From Proteles cristata cristata (lineage: Eukaryota; Chordata; Mammalia; Carnivora; Hyaenidae): a stretch of DNA of 64,000 bases. The notes beneath the pieces are model-generated. The model searched no databases. It saw nothing but the letters and a program-made list of their open reading frames with translations, and was not told the origin of the DNA. This document shows, in pieces, positions 22,725 through 34,100 of the stretch. A program made the position numbers and the translations under genes. The stretch lies in the NCBI GenBank assembly GCA_017311185.1, contig JAESUZ010003502.1, positions 1 through 64,000 of the forward strand. Reading direction: 5' to 3'. How positions within the stretch are numbered: position 1 is the stretch's first letter; every line of letters starts with the position of its first letter.

Positions 22725-23898
22725 AAGATAAAAGCTAAAAACCTAAAATGGATTAATAGAGAAACTTAATCTCGGCTAAGTGAAACATGCATCGTTAAAA
22801 GTTAAGACTGGAAACAATCTTGTTACTGTAGACTGGCCTAGAAAAGAGATGCAATAGGACTTAACCAAAGTTGGGCAGATAGAATGCTAAAGAAAGAAAA
22901 ATGAATTAACAGAAATGTGATAACTACTTAACTGTGAGAATCATAGAAAGAAAAAATTACATATGGCTGTAGTCTACAGCTTGGGTAGGCAGATGAAAGA
23001 GAATTTGACTCACAAGAGAAGTTATTTTTATACAGACTGAGTTTAGGTGCACTGGTTAATTTCGTACAGAGTACAGGGATTTGTTAATCAGGTTGGGGTT
23101 TTGAGCCATATTAAAGTAGCTATTTTTTTACCCAAAGTTATTGTTTGAGTACATCAAAGTATGTTTTTATAGTGATAAAACATTTATGTATTATTGTATT
23201 TTTTCAAAACTACACAATAACTAAAAGTAACCAGTATCTATGGACTTCATCCTAGTACAGTAAGGAAAGTAATATGCTTTTAGTTCTCTTAACCCACCTC
23301 CAACTCTGTTCCAGGTTTTCATTGAATATTATTAATAAATTTGCTTCAATTTTATATATTTCTCTCAATAATTGTTATGTGTCATGTTATTTGTAATAAT
23401 AGTTTTAATAATGACAAAATTCTATTTTTGAATGGTTGAAATAACTCCTAGTACTATATTAAATGTCACTTTCCAATTATTATTTTGATTAGTCTCTCAC
23501 TTACTTGGAGTGTACATTTGGAGATTTTTATTTTTTTTAAGAAATGTTCATGAGTGGAATACTTCCTGTATATTGTATATACAAATGCATTTATCATCTC
23601 ATTGTGCATTATAACTTTGAAACATTTCATTACTTTTGCATGCAAGCAAAATTTTCCCTTAAACTCTGTAGTCATTGTTCTATTCTCTCTTGGCATTTAA
23701 TATCGCAGAAAAGTATAAGAATATTTTGATTTCTATTCCTTGATGGATAAGTTTACTATTATGCCTAAGCATATGGAAATTTTATTATTTATTTCTTAAT
23801 TTAAAAAGTGTCACCAGAGGTCTGTGGTTTCATTTTCATTATGTTTTACAAAAGTAATGAGACGTTCCATATGTAGGCTTCTGTATTTTTGTCTGTTA
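22725..23898. other. Unassigned AT-rich sequence
   Basis: No gene or named repeat was recognised. Short open frames at 23466-23729 are AT-rich and unsupported. Confidence 0.4.
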
Positions 23899-23953
23899 TT
23901 TATGTATTTATGTATGTATTTATGTATGTATGTATGTATGTATTTATTTATAT
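23899..23953 (+). repeat. (TATG/TATT)n microsatellite
   Basis: Imperfect tetranucleotides: tatttatgtatttatgtatg followed by several tatg units. Confidence 0.92.
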
Positions 23954-23954
23954 A

Positions 23955-24432
23955 CAGTGTAATATTAGTTTCAAATGTACAATATAGTGATCAAACAATT
24001 CCATACGCCACCCAGTGCTCATTACAAAAAGTACTCTCCTTAATCCCCACCACTTATTTAACCCATTACGCCATCACTTTCCCTTCTGGTAACCATCTGT
24101 TTATTTTCTATAATTAAGAATCTGTTTCTTGCTTTGTCTTTCTCCCCCCTTTGTTCATCTGTTTTGTTTCTTAAATTCCATATATGAGTGGACTCTTATG
24201 GTATTTCTTTCTCTGACTGACTTATTTCACTTAGGATAATATTCTCTAACTCCATCCATGTCATTGGAAATATCAAGGTTCTATTATTTTCTATGGCTGA
24301 ATAATATTCCATTTTATAGACATAGATATATAGACATAATAAAATTATATATATTCTATATAATCTATATCTATCTCCCATCTTCTTTATCCATTCATCT
24401 ATTGATGGACACTTGGGCTGCTTCCATAGGGT
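23955..24432 (-). repeat. Older L1 3' end
   Basis: Reverse-strand L1 3' UTR (gtttcaaatgtacaatatag, ccacccagtgctcattaca) and ORF2 C-terminus (minus frame YKMEYYSAIENNR and LSEISQSEKE). A (TATA)-rich insertion sits near 24315-24375. Confidence 0.88.
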
Positions 24433-25040
24433 TATGTATTTAACTTTATTGAAGTGACATCAGAGGAATGAATAAGCATAACCACAAATACAAAATGAGA
24501 ACAGGAGAGGAGACAGTAGCAGGGGACGCTGACACCAAAATTTTAAAAACTGGAAACTTAGGTGAAATTTCAGAAATGTAAAATATATAAACATTAAAGC
24601 TTCCAGAAAGAAGAAAGGTCTGTGAAACAAATCTGTGTCAAGAAACAATCAGGCTTTATAGAAGCAAAACTGGGATCTAGGAGACAATAGAAAATTACTT
24701 TGGGGAAATGTTTTCATTCTAGAATTCTGTACCCAGTGAATATAGTAATGAAATATGAGGATAGTAAAAAAAAACATTTTCAGACATGAAAATTTTCAAA
24801 AAATTACCTACCATAAACTCTTTCAACTGGATAATATCCTCTACCAAAACAAAGGGAATCAACCAGAAAGAGCAAAAGATGAAGGCATGGGACAGAGGAA
24901 AGTTGAGTTAAATACAGAAGAAACAGAAAGTATATTCCCGGTGTAATAGCTTAAGATAGAAGACACCTGTACATTCAGTGTAGCAATCAAATAAAACCAG
25001 ACGGAAGTAAAAGCAAGAATTGTCCCAAAAGGACTCTCTC
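24433..25040. repeat. Probable ancient dispersed repeat, family not named
   Basis: The passage ttctagaattctgtacccag, then cattttcagacatgaaaatt, caaaaaattacctacc and ctaccaaaacaaagggaatc resembles a sequence seen in many mammalian genomes. I cannot name it. No usable reading frame remains. Confidence 0.35.
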
Positions 25041-25052
25041 TGTTTCTAAAAC

Positions 25053-25104
25053 AAAGAAGAAGAAGGAAAGAAGGAAAAAAGGAAAGAAGGAAAGAAGGAA
25101 AGAA

Positions 25105-25139
<35 letters not shown>

Positions 25140-25199
25140 GAAGGAAGGAAGGAAGAAGAAGGAAGGAAGGAAGGAAGGAAGGAAGGAAGGAAGGAAGGA

Positions 25200-25275
<76 letters not shown>

Positions 25276-25288
25276 AGGAAGGAAAAGA
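25053..25288 (+). repeat. Long (GAAA)n/(GGAA)n purine tract
   Basis: About 235 bp of pure purine on the plus strand: ggaaagaagg-type units, (gaaa)n, (ggaa)n of about ten copies, then (gaaa)n of roughly twenty copies. The minus-strand frame of F, S, L and P repeats is an artefact. Confidence 0.98.
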
Positions 25289-25834
25289 GACCAATATATT
25301 ATCTAATTGCATCAAAAGAATTTTTGTATCTCTGGTATGTATTTTAATGATTATTATCAATAATTACATAGAAAAATAAGCAAACAAAAATATAAAGATG
25401 GAATCTTGGGGACTGAGAACAGTCTCTTAGCCACAGGCTAGAATTTAAGAGAGTTTCTTGAATCTTTAGAATCAACCAGGACTACCTTTGATCTCCAATT
25501 CTTTAGCAAAATTTCCTCCATTTTTAACTACTGTTACCTGAAGTCTTCATATAAAAATGATACCAAATGTTGCATAATAATGAAGTCTGATGACACAACC
25601 TTTTATATTTATTACAGAATATAATGTAGAATATAACTACTTATTGATATTTGCATCATAATTTCTGGGTTCTCAAACAAGATATGATTCAGTCTTAGAA
25701 ATAGTATATAGTCATCTATAGTTTTCATTTTTTGATTTTTTTCTCATTATGGTATCATTGTAATATTGACCTCATATTACATTAAGAAAAAGTTTTCCTT
25801 TTTCTAATTTTGGAAAAGTTTGTGAGAATTGTGA
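25289..25834. other. Unassigned AT-rich sequence
   Basis: No gene or repeat was recognised. Confidence 0.4.
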
Positions 25835-26185
25835 TGATTGATTTTATGTGTCAACTTGACTGGGCCATGTGATCCTCAGATATTTAGTCAAATATTCATT
25901 ATATCTTTATGAAAATGTTTTTAATGAGATTAAATTTTTAACTGGTAGACTGAATAAAGCAGATTGCCCACCCTAATATGGTTCAGTCTCATCCAATCAG
26001 TTGAAAGAACAAAAAGCCTGAATGAAAGGAAACTCCTCCTGATTGACTGCCATTCAGACTGAATATACATCATTGGCACTCCTGAGTCTTTAGTTTCCCA
26101 ACTGCAGATCTTGGAACTTAATGAGACTCCATAAAAACATGAGTCAGTTTCTTAGAACAAATCTATTCTACAAGTTCTGTGTTTT
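25835..26185 (+). repeat. Ancient mammalian interspersed repeat, family not named
   Basis: A well-known ancient pattern: ttttatgtgtcaacttgact, gggccatgtgatcctcaga, actggtagactgaataaag, cagattgcccaccctaatat, catccaatcagttgaaag, then cccaactgcagatcttggaa. The family is widespread in mammals, but I do not recall its name with certainty. Confidence 0.65.
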
Positions 26186-26189
26186 GAAA

Positions 26190-26905
26190 GAATACTGAAT
26201 AGTGGAATTGGTATGAATTCTACTTTATGTGTTTGGTAAAATTCACCCTCAAACCATCTGGGCCTGGACTTTTCTTTGTACTTAGTTGATTGTTAACTCA
26301 ATTACTGCTTGTTATAAATATATTCAATTTTCTATTACTCCTTAGGTCAATTAATTAGTTTTTCTTGCCTTTCTATGTATGTGACTATTACACATAATTT
26401 ATCTCATTTCTTGGCATGCAGTTGTTCATTTTATTCCCTTATAAATCATTTTTTTTATTTCATAAGTCCAATAGTGATTTCCCTTCATTAATTTTTTTAA
26501 AAAATTGTAAATTGAAAATCCTCTCTCTTTTTTCTTGTTCAGTGTGTGTCATTTTGTTGATATTGTCAAATAACCAGCTTTAATTTATTCTTTCTGTTCT
26601 CTTTCATTTATTTTAATTTTCACATTGATTATTTTCTCCTTTTTGCTTTGAGTTTGGGTTGCTATTATTTGTCCAGTTTCTAAAGCTCGAAAGTGAAATC
26701 CTTCATTTAGATATTTTTTACTAAAAAAAATGCATGTGTTCACAGCTATAATTTTCTCTGGTACTACTTTACATGTATTTGTTAATTTTTCTTATTCTGT
26801 GTATTTCTTTGAATTCATCTAAAAATATTCTCTAATTTTCCTTGTAATGTATTCTTTCAGCCATTGGCTACCTAGGAGTGTGATGTTTAATTTTTCCAGA
26901 GTCAA
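26190..26905 (-). repeat. Ancient L1 ORF2 fragment
   Basis: Reverse-strand L1 landmarks in diverged form: ggtaaaattcaccctcaaac, catctgggcctggacttttc, ttggcatgcagttgttcatt, ttgttgatattgtcaaataa, ttcagccattggctacctag. No frame survives. Confidence 0.65.
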
Positions 26906-27468
26906 ACAATTATTGGTTTCTTCCCTCAAAATAAATTGTATGAGTTTATATTTTATGCATGATTCAACAGCGATATTTTGGAAGGTTTATAATGTGTGAG
27001 AAAGAATTCCATCCTTATTTTTTCCAAATCACTAGTGATTTGTGATTTGTGCCAATATCACTTGTTAAAAGGTACATTTTCTCTACTATTTGAGGTAACA
27101 CTTCTAAAATACATTAGATACTTCAGTGAATTTGAGTCCACTGATGTATTTTATTCTGTTCCTTTTACTCCTGTCTGCCTATCTCTTCTCCAGTTTCAAA
27201 GCATTTCAATTCTTTTACATTTTTAACATATTTAAATACCTAGTGGAAGTAATCTCCATATGTTTTCCCCCCAAAAGGCTTTATTACTTTATTATGTTAT
27301 TGATGCCCTAACATAGATATTTTCACAGGTGAACATTAAAATAATTATGACATGTTACCAGGAAAATACTGTTGGCATTTTCATTCACCTCACATTGAAT
27401 TTCTAGCTACATTTTTGAATATTGACATCTACACACTGTTGTCTTCATAACTAAGCACAATGTATTCA
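26906..27468. other. Unassigned AT-rich sequence
   Basis: Possibly a continuation of the ancient L1, but I see no landmarks. The F/L-rich frames here are unsupported. Confidence 0.35.
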
Positions 27469-27469
27469 T

Positions 27470-27592
27470 TTGGTGTGATGAGCACTGGCTTTTATACGTA
27501 AATGATGCATCACTCAATTCTACCCCTGAAACCAACTGTAGTTTAACTAACTAGAATTTAAACAAAAACTTGAACTCAAATAAAAAAATAAA
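27470..27592 (+). repeat. Older carnivore L1 3' tail
   Basis: Contains tggtgtgatgagcactggct, aaatgatgcatcactcaatt, ctacccctgaaaccaactgt, and taactagaatttaaac with an A-rich tail. Confidence 0.85.
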
Positions 27593-27645
27593 CATAATGT
27601 ATTTGTTTCCAATTATTCATATTTTTAAGCCATAGAATACCTTTA

Positions 27646-27868
27646 TTTTTTAAATATTTTATAGTTTATATTTATTTTTGAGACAGAGAGAGACAGAGCA
27701 TGAGCGGGTGAAGGGCAGAGAGAGAGGGAGACACAGAAACTGAAAGAGGCTCCAGGCTCTGGGCTGCCAACACAGAACCCGATGCAGGGCTTGAACCCAC
27801 GAACCGCGAGATCATGACCTGAGCCCAAGTCAGAATCTTAACCTACTGAGTCACCCAGGCGCCCCAAT
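27646..27868 (-). mobile_element. CAN-SINE
   Basis: Reverse-strand copy ending tcacccaggcgcccc. The TSD ccatagaata(c/g)cttta lies at 27630-27645 and 27869-27884. Confidence 0.95.
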
Positions 27869-28739
27869 CCATAGAATAGCTTTAAACCACACTTTATATT
27901 CGTGCTGCAAATTTTGTTAAATAGTACCAAGAGTGCTATTTAACAGGCAACTGATGGAATGGGAAACTTTGTATATTTTAAATAGTTTATTTTCAAGTTG
28001 ATTTCCATATAACACCCAGTGCTCATGCCCACACCTCCCTTTCCCACTCCCCCACCCGCATCACCCCTTAGTTTGTTCTCAGCATTCAAGAATCTTTCAT
28101 GGTTTGTGTCCCTCCCTCTCCCCTACTATTTTTCCCCTTCTTCTCACCCATGGTCCTCCGTTAAGTTCCTCCTAATCCACCTATACGTGCAAACATATGG
28201 TCTGTCTTCCTCTGCCTAACTTCGCTCAGAATAACACCCTCAAGTTCCATCCACGTTGCTACAAATGGCCAGATTTCATTCTTTCTCATTGCCATGTAGT
28301 ATTCCATTGTATAAATAGACCACATCTTCTTGAACCATTCGTCAGTTCATGGACACATAGGCTACTTTTGGCTATTGTGGAAAGTGCTGCTATGAACATA
28401 GGGTTACATGTGCCCGTATGCATCAGCCCTCCTGTATCCCTCGGGTAAATTCCTAGCAGCGCTATTGCTGCATCATAGGAGAGTTCTACTGTTAATTTTT
28501 TGAGGAACCTCCACACTGTTTTCCAGAGGGGCTGCAGCAGTTTACATTCCCACCAACAGTGTAGGAGGTGCCCGTTTCTCCACATCCTCGCCAGCATCTA
28601 TAGTCCCCTGATTTGTTCATTTTTGCCACTCTGACCAGCGTGAGGTGGTATCTCAGTGTGGTTTTGATTTGTATTTCCCTGATGATGAAGGATGCTGAGC
28701 ATTTTTTCATGTGTCTGTTGGCCATCTGGATGTCCTCTT

Positions 28740-28956
28740 AGTTTTTTTTTTTTTACAGTTAAATTATTTTTGAGACAGAGAGAGACAGAGCACAATGCAT
28801 GAGGGGTAGAGAGAGAGGGAGACACAGAATTTGAAACGGGTCCCAGGCACTGAGCTGTCAGCACAGAGCCTGACCCGGGGCTCGAACCAACGAACCATGA
28901 GATCATGACCTGGCCGAAGTCAGACAGTTAAATGACTGAGCCACCCAGGCACCCCG
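28740..28956 (-). mobile_element. CAN-SINE nested in L1 ORF2
   Basis: Reverse-strand copy with a perfect 12-bp TSD, ggatgtcctctt, at 28728-28739 and 28957-28968. Confidence 0.96.
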
Positions 28957-30011
28957 GGATGTCCTCTTTGGAGAAGAGTCTGTTCATGTCTTATGCCCAT
29001 TTCTTCACTGGATTATTTGGCTTCCTGGTGTGGAGTTTGGTGAGTTCCTTATAGATTTTGGATACTAGCCCTTTATCGGATATGTCATTTGCAACTATCT
29101 TTTCCCATTCCGTCGGTTGCCTATTAGTTTTGCTGATTGTTTCCTTTGCCGTGCAGAAGCTTTTTATCTTGATGAGGTCCCAATAGTTAGCTCATTTTTA
29201 TTCGTGATTCCCTTGCCTTTGGGGATGTGTCAAGTAAGAAATTGCTGCGGTTGAGGTCAAGGAGGTTGTTTCCTGCTTTCTCCTCTAGGGTTTTGATGGC
29301 TTCCGGTCTCACATTCAGGTCCTTTATTCATTTTGAGTTTATTTTTGTGTCTGGTGTGAGAAAATGATCTGGTTTCATTCTTCTGCATAGTGCTGTCCAT
29401 TTATCACAGAACCATCTGTTAAAGAGGCTGTCTTTTTTTCATTGGACATTGTTTCCTGCTTTGTCAAAGATTAGTAGGCCATACATTTGTGTGTCCAATT
29501 CTGAGTTCTCTATTCTATTCCATTGGTCAGTGTGTTTGTTTGTTTGCCAATACCATACTGTCTTGATGATGACAGCTTTGTGGTAAAGGCTAAAGTCTGG
29601 GATTGTGATGATTCCCGTTGTGGTTTTCTTCTTCAATATTACTTTGACTTTTCTGGGTCTTTTTTGGTTCCAAAAAAATTTTAAGATAGTTTATTCTAGT
29701 TTTGAGAAGAATTCAGGTGCAATTTTGATTGGGATTGCATTGAATGTGTAGACTGCTTTGGGTAGGAATGACATTTTAACAGTATTTATTTTTCTGATAC
29801 ATGAGCATGGGATGTGTGTTCCTTTGTGTGTTCCTCAATTTCCTTCATAAGTTTTCTATAGTTTTCATCATACAGATCTCTTATATCTTTTGTTAGGTTT
29901 ATTCCTAGGTATTTTATGTTTTTGTTGTTGTTGTTGTTGTGCAATTGTGAATGGGATCAGTTTCTGGATTTCTGTTTCTGTTGTTTCATTATTGGTGTAT
30001 AAAAATGCAAC

Positions 30012-30223
30012 CGGGGCGCCTGGGTGGCTTAGTCGGTTAAGCGTCCGACTTTCGCTTAGGTCATGATCTTGCGGTTCATGGGTTCGAGCCCCTCATCGGG
30101 CTCTGTGCTGACTGCCAGCTCAGAGCCTGGAGCCTGTTTCAGTCTGTGACTCCCTCTCTCTCTGACCCTCCCCTGCTCACTCTGTCTCTCTCTCTCTCTC
30201 CAAGAAAGAAATAAAACATTTAA
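30012..30223 (+). mobile_element. CAN-SINE nested in L1 ORF2
   Basis: Head ggggcgcctgggtggcttag, with the ctgactgccagctcagagcc subtype. An 11-bp TSD, aaaaatgcaac, lies at 30001-30011 and 30224-30234. Confidence 0.97.
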
Positions 30224-30383
30224 AAAAATGCAACAAATTTCTGTACATTGATTTTGTACCCTGAAACTGCTGAATTCATGGATCAGTTCTAGTAAGCTTC
30301 TGATGGAGTCTGTCGGGTTTTCTATGTAGAGTACGTCGTCTGTGAAAAGTGAAAGTTTGACTTTTCTTTGCCAATTCTGAAAC

Positions 30384-30468
30384 CTTTCTTTTCTTTTTCC
30401 TTTCCTTTTCTTTTTTCTCTTCTCTTCTCTTCTCTTCTTCTCTTCTCTTCTCTTCTCTTCTTTTTTTG
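30384..30468 (+). repeat. (TTCTC)n pyrimidine tract inside L1
   Basis: ttctcttctcttctcttct-type pentamers expand a short T/C run in the RT region of the minus-strand L1. This is a local slippage expansion. Confidence 0.93.
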
Positions 30469-32496
30469 TCTGATTGCTTATGCTAGGACTTCCAGCACTA
30501 TGTTAAACAACAGAGGTGTGAGTGGACATCCCTGTCGTGTTCCTGATCTCAGGGGGATAGCTTTCAGTTTTTCCCTATTGAGGATGTTGTTAGCGGAGGG
30601 CTTCCCATAGATGGCTTTTATGGTGTTTAAGTAAGTTCCTTCTATCCCGCCTTTCTCAAGGGTCTTTTTAAGAAGGGATGCTATATTTTTCAAATGTTTT
30701 TTCTGCATCTATCGACAGGATCACATGGTTTTTTATCTTTTCTTTTGTTGATTTGATGTATCACATTAATTGATTTGCGAATATTGAACCATTCCTGTAT
30801 CCCAGGAATGAATCCCACTTGAACGTGGCGGATAATTGTTTTTATGTGCTGTTGCATTCGATTTTCAAGTGTCTTGTTAAGGATTTTGGCATCTGTATAC
30901 ATCAAGAATATTGTTCTATAGTTCTCTTTCTTTCCCTCTCTCTCTTTTTGGAACACCTTGAGAAGAATGGGTATTAACTCTGTTTTAAATGTCTGGTAGA
31001 ATTCTCCAGGGATGCCATCTGGCCCAGGGATCTTGTTTGTTGGGGGATCTTTTAATAACTGACTCATTTTCTTCACTAGTATGGGTCAGTTAAGATTTTC
31101 TATCTCTTCCCATGTGAATTTTGGTAGTGAGTGTGTCTTTAGGAATTTGTCCATTTCTTCTACATTGTCATTTTGTTGGCATATAATTTTTCATAGGTTT
31201 CCCTGATAGTGGCTTCTTTTTCTGAGGGGTTGGTGGTAATAAGTCCATTTTAATTCATGATTTTGTCTATTTGGGTGCTCTCTCTTTTTGAGAAGGTTGG
31301 CTTGAGATTTGTCAATTTTGTTTATTTTTTTCAAAAAAACAACCCTTGGTTACATTGATCTGTTCAACTGTTTCTTTTTGTGTGTTTGTATGTTTCTATG
31401 TTTATTTCTGCCCTGATTTTTATTATTTCTCTTCTCCTAATGAGTTTGGGGTACTCTTGTTGCTCTCTTCTAGTTCCTTTAGGTGCACTGTTAGATGTGT
31501 ACTTGTGCGTTTTCTAGTTTCTTGAAATAGGCCTGGAACACAATGTACTTTCCACGTAGAAATTCCTTTGCCACATTCCATAGGGTTTGAATTGTATTTT
31601 CCTTTCCATTTGTTTCCATATATTTTTTAATTTCTTCTCTAATTGCCTGATGGTCCCATCCTTTCTTTAGTAGAGTATTCTTTAGCCTCCATGTTTCTGA
31701 AAGTTCCAGACGTCAACCTGTGACTGATTTCAAGTTTCACAGCATTGTGATATGAAAGCGTGCATGACATGGTCTCAATTCTTTTATATTTATTGAGGGC
31801 TGCTTTATGTCCCAGTAGGTGATCTATCTTGAAAAATATGACATGCGCATTTGAGAAAAAAAATGATTTCCATGGCCTCAGGATGTAGAGTTCCTAATAT
31901 ATCTGTCAAATCCATCTGGTCCAATGTTTCATTCAAGTCCATTGTTTTTTTAGTGATTTTCTGTCTAGTTGATCTCTCCATTGCTGTAAGTGGAGTATTA
32001 AAGTCCTCTGCTATTAACACATTCTTGTACATAAGATTGTTTCTGTTTGTGATTGTTTTATCTATATAGGTGCTTTCGTATTTGGTGCGTAGACATTTAT
32101 AACTCTTAGCCCTTCTTGATGGATAGGCCTGTAATTATTATATAATGCCCTTCTTTATCTCTTGTTACTGCCTTTACTTTAAAGTCCAGTTTGTCCAATA
32201 TAAGTATGACTACCCCAGCTTTCCTTGACTTCCAGTAGCATGATAAATATTTCTCTATCCCCTTACTTTCAATATGAAAGTGTGTTCAGGCCTAAAATGA
32301 GTTTCTTGTAGATAGCAAATCGATGGGTTTTGTTTTTTTCATCCTTTCTGCTACACTATGTCTTTTAATTGGAACACTTAGTCCATTTACTTTCAGTGTT
32401 ATTATTGAAAAATATAGGTTTAGATTCATTTTGTTCTTTGTAGGATTCATGTTTGTGGTGGTGTCTCTGGTACCTGTGTCCCTTGCAACATTTCCT

Positions 32497-34100
32497 TCAT
32501 AGAGTCCCCTTCAGCAGATATTTCCTGCCATTCCTTTCTGGCCTGCCAAGTTTCAGTAGACAGGTCTGTCACCACTGATAGGTTTCCATTTGTACGTTAG
32601 GGCCCTTTTATCCCTAGCTGCTTTCAGAATTCTCTCTTTGTCCTTATATTTTGCCAGTTTCACTATGATATGTCATGCGAAGATCGATTCAAGTTACGTC
32701 TGAGGGGAGTTCTCTATGCCTATTGGATTTCAGTGTCTGTTTCCTTCCCCAGATTGGAGAAATTCTCTGCTATAATTTCTTCAAGTACTCCTTCGGCACC
32801 TTTCCTTTTCTCTTCCTCTTCTGGAATTCCTATAATATGGATGTTGTTCTACTTGATTGTATCACTCAGCTTTCAAACTTTCTTTCCGTTTCCTGGATCA
32901 GTTTATCTCTCTTTTTCTCGGCTCCTTCTTTATCTATAATGTGTCTTCTCATTCACCTATTCTCCTCTCTACCTATTCAATCCATGCAGTGGCCTCCTCC
33001 ATTTTATTATGCACCTCATTTATAGCATTTTTTAATTCATCACAACTATTTTTGAGTTCCATAGTCTTTGTAGCAATATTTTCTCTGATGTCTTCCATGC
33101 CTGTTTCAAGCCCAGCGATTCATTTTATGACTATTGTTCTAAATTCTTGTTCAGTTATGTTGCTTATATCTGTTTAGAGCTTTTCTTTTTTTTTTTCACA
33201 GTGGCAATTCTATCAAACATTTATGGATGAAATCATTCTAATTTACACAATCTCTTCCAGAACACAGAGGAGGTGGGAATGCCTCCCTACACTTTTTAGT
33301 GGGCCAACATAATCCTGATACCAAACACCCCAAGAAGAGAAAATTACAGGTTAATATCCCTCTTAATTAGAAACACAAAAATTCTTACCAAAACATTAGG
33401 AAATAGAAGCCAGTGACTTATCCCAAGAATGAAAGTTTGGCTTAACATTCAAAACTCAATCAATATACATCATCACATTAACAAAATAAAACAGGAAAAT
33501 AATGGGACCATTGCATCAAAGCAGAAATAAAGCATTTGGGAACATTCGATACCCATTTGTGATAATAACTTTCAGCAAAGTAGCAAGAGAAGAAAACATC
33601 TTCAGGCTAATAAGGTGCGTGTACAAAATGCATGCAGTTAACAACATGCTTATTGTTAGCAAAACTTGGAAATACTGACACACGGAAGGCTTTTCTCCAT
33701 ATCAGTAACAAGACAAGGATGTCTAATCTTTTCGCTTCTATTCAACATCGTTCCAGAAGTTCTAGCCCCGTGCAACAAGGTAATATGAGAAGCAAAGGAG
33801 AGGATTCACTTTCAGAAATATCAAATAAAAGCTGTGCTGCCAGTTAACAGTAGCTTTACACCCTAATGGACATATATACAACCCCCCCCCCACACACACA
33901 CAGTGGAAGCCCCGACCCTTAGACACTTCACTTATCGGTTCTTTCCCCCTCTCCATTTCTTGGGCTTACTTTCATGGGCTTTGCAATGAGCATGTGCAAA
34001 AGAACAAAGGGAGGAGGGACTGAAAGTCTGTTTAGAGCTTTTCTTTAGTTGTCGCTTCTTCCTGGAATTTCTTTAGAGGAAACTTATTCCATTTCCTCAT
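32497..34100 (-). pseudogene. L1 ORF1 (broken, with insertion and deletion)
   Basis: The start complementary to 34098-34100 reads MRKWNKFPLKKFQEE. An 838-bp retrocopy with its TSD separates the N-terminal ~20 codons from the rest (33168 downward). The coiled coil and RRM regions remain in pieces. About 145 bp of the C-terminal coding end is missing at 32516-32519. Not functional. Confidence 0.85.
33189..34026 (-). mobile_element. Retrocopy of a transcript antisense to an old L1
   Basis: 838 bp flanked by a perfect 20-bp TSD, tctgtttagagcttttcttt, at 33169-33188 and 34027-34046. The left end is poly-T, so the retrotransposed RNA is on the minus strand. From about 33200 to 33790 the plus strand matches an old L1 RT region (gcaattctatcaaacattta, cctgataccaaacacccca, aggatgtctaatcttttcgc, ccagaagttctagccccgtg), so the RNA was antisense to that L1. 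The right ~240 bp (33790-34026, including an accccccccccacacacaca run) is unassigned. No AATAAA lies at the usual distance from the A tail. Confidence 0.88.

Larger units (their letters stand above)
28161..32450 (-). pseudogene. L1 ORF2 (broken)
   Basis: The ATG complementary to 32448-32450 matches other copies. Fragments read ITKKTMDLNETLDQMDLTDI (31805-32032), [21 protein letters not shown] (near 30990-31050), then [20 protein letters not shown] near 30478. The catalytic motif region at about 30330-30352 reads FTDD instead of FADD. The C-terminus has [19 protein letters not shown] (28286-28597). Two SINEs interrupt it. Endonuclease, RT and Cys-rich C-terminal regions are all represented, but many stops and frameshifts make it inactive. 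Confidence 0.9.

Noticed and set aside
25046..25360. 104-codon minus-strand frame rich in F, S, L and P
   Set aside because: It is the translation of the GAAA/GGAA microsatellite.
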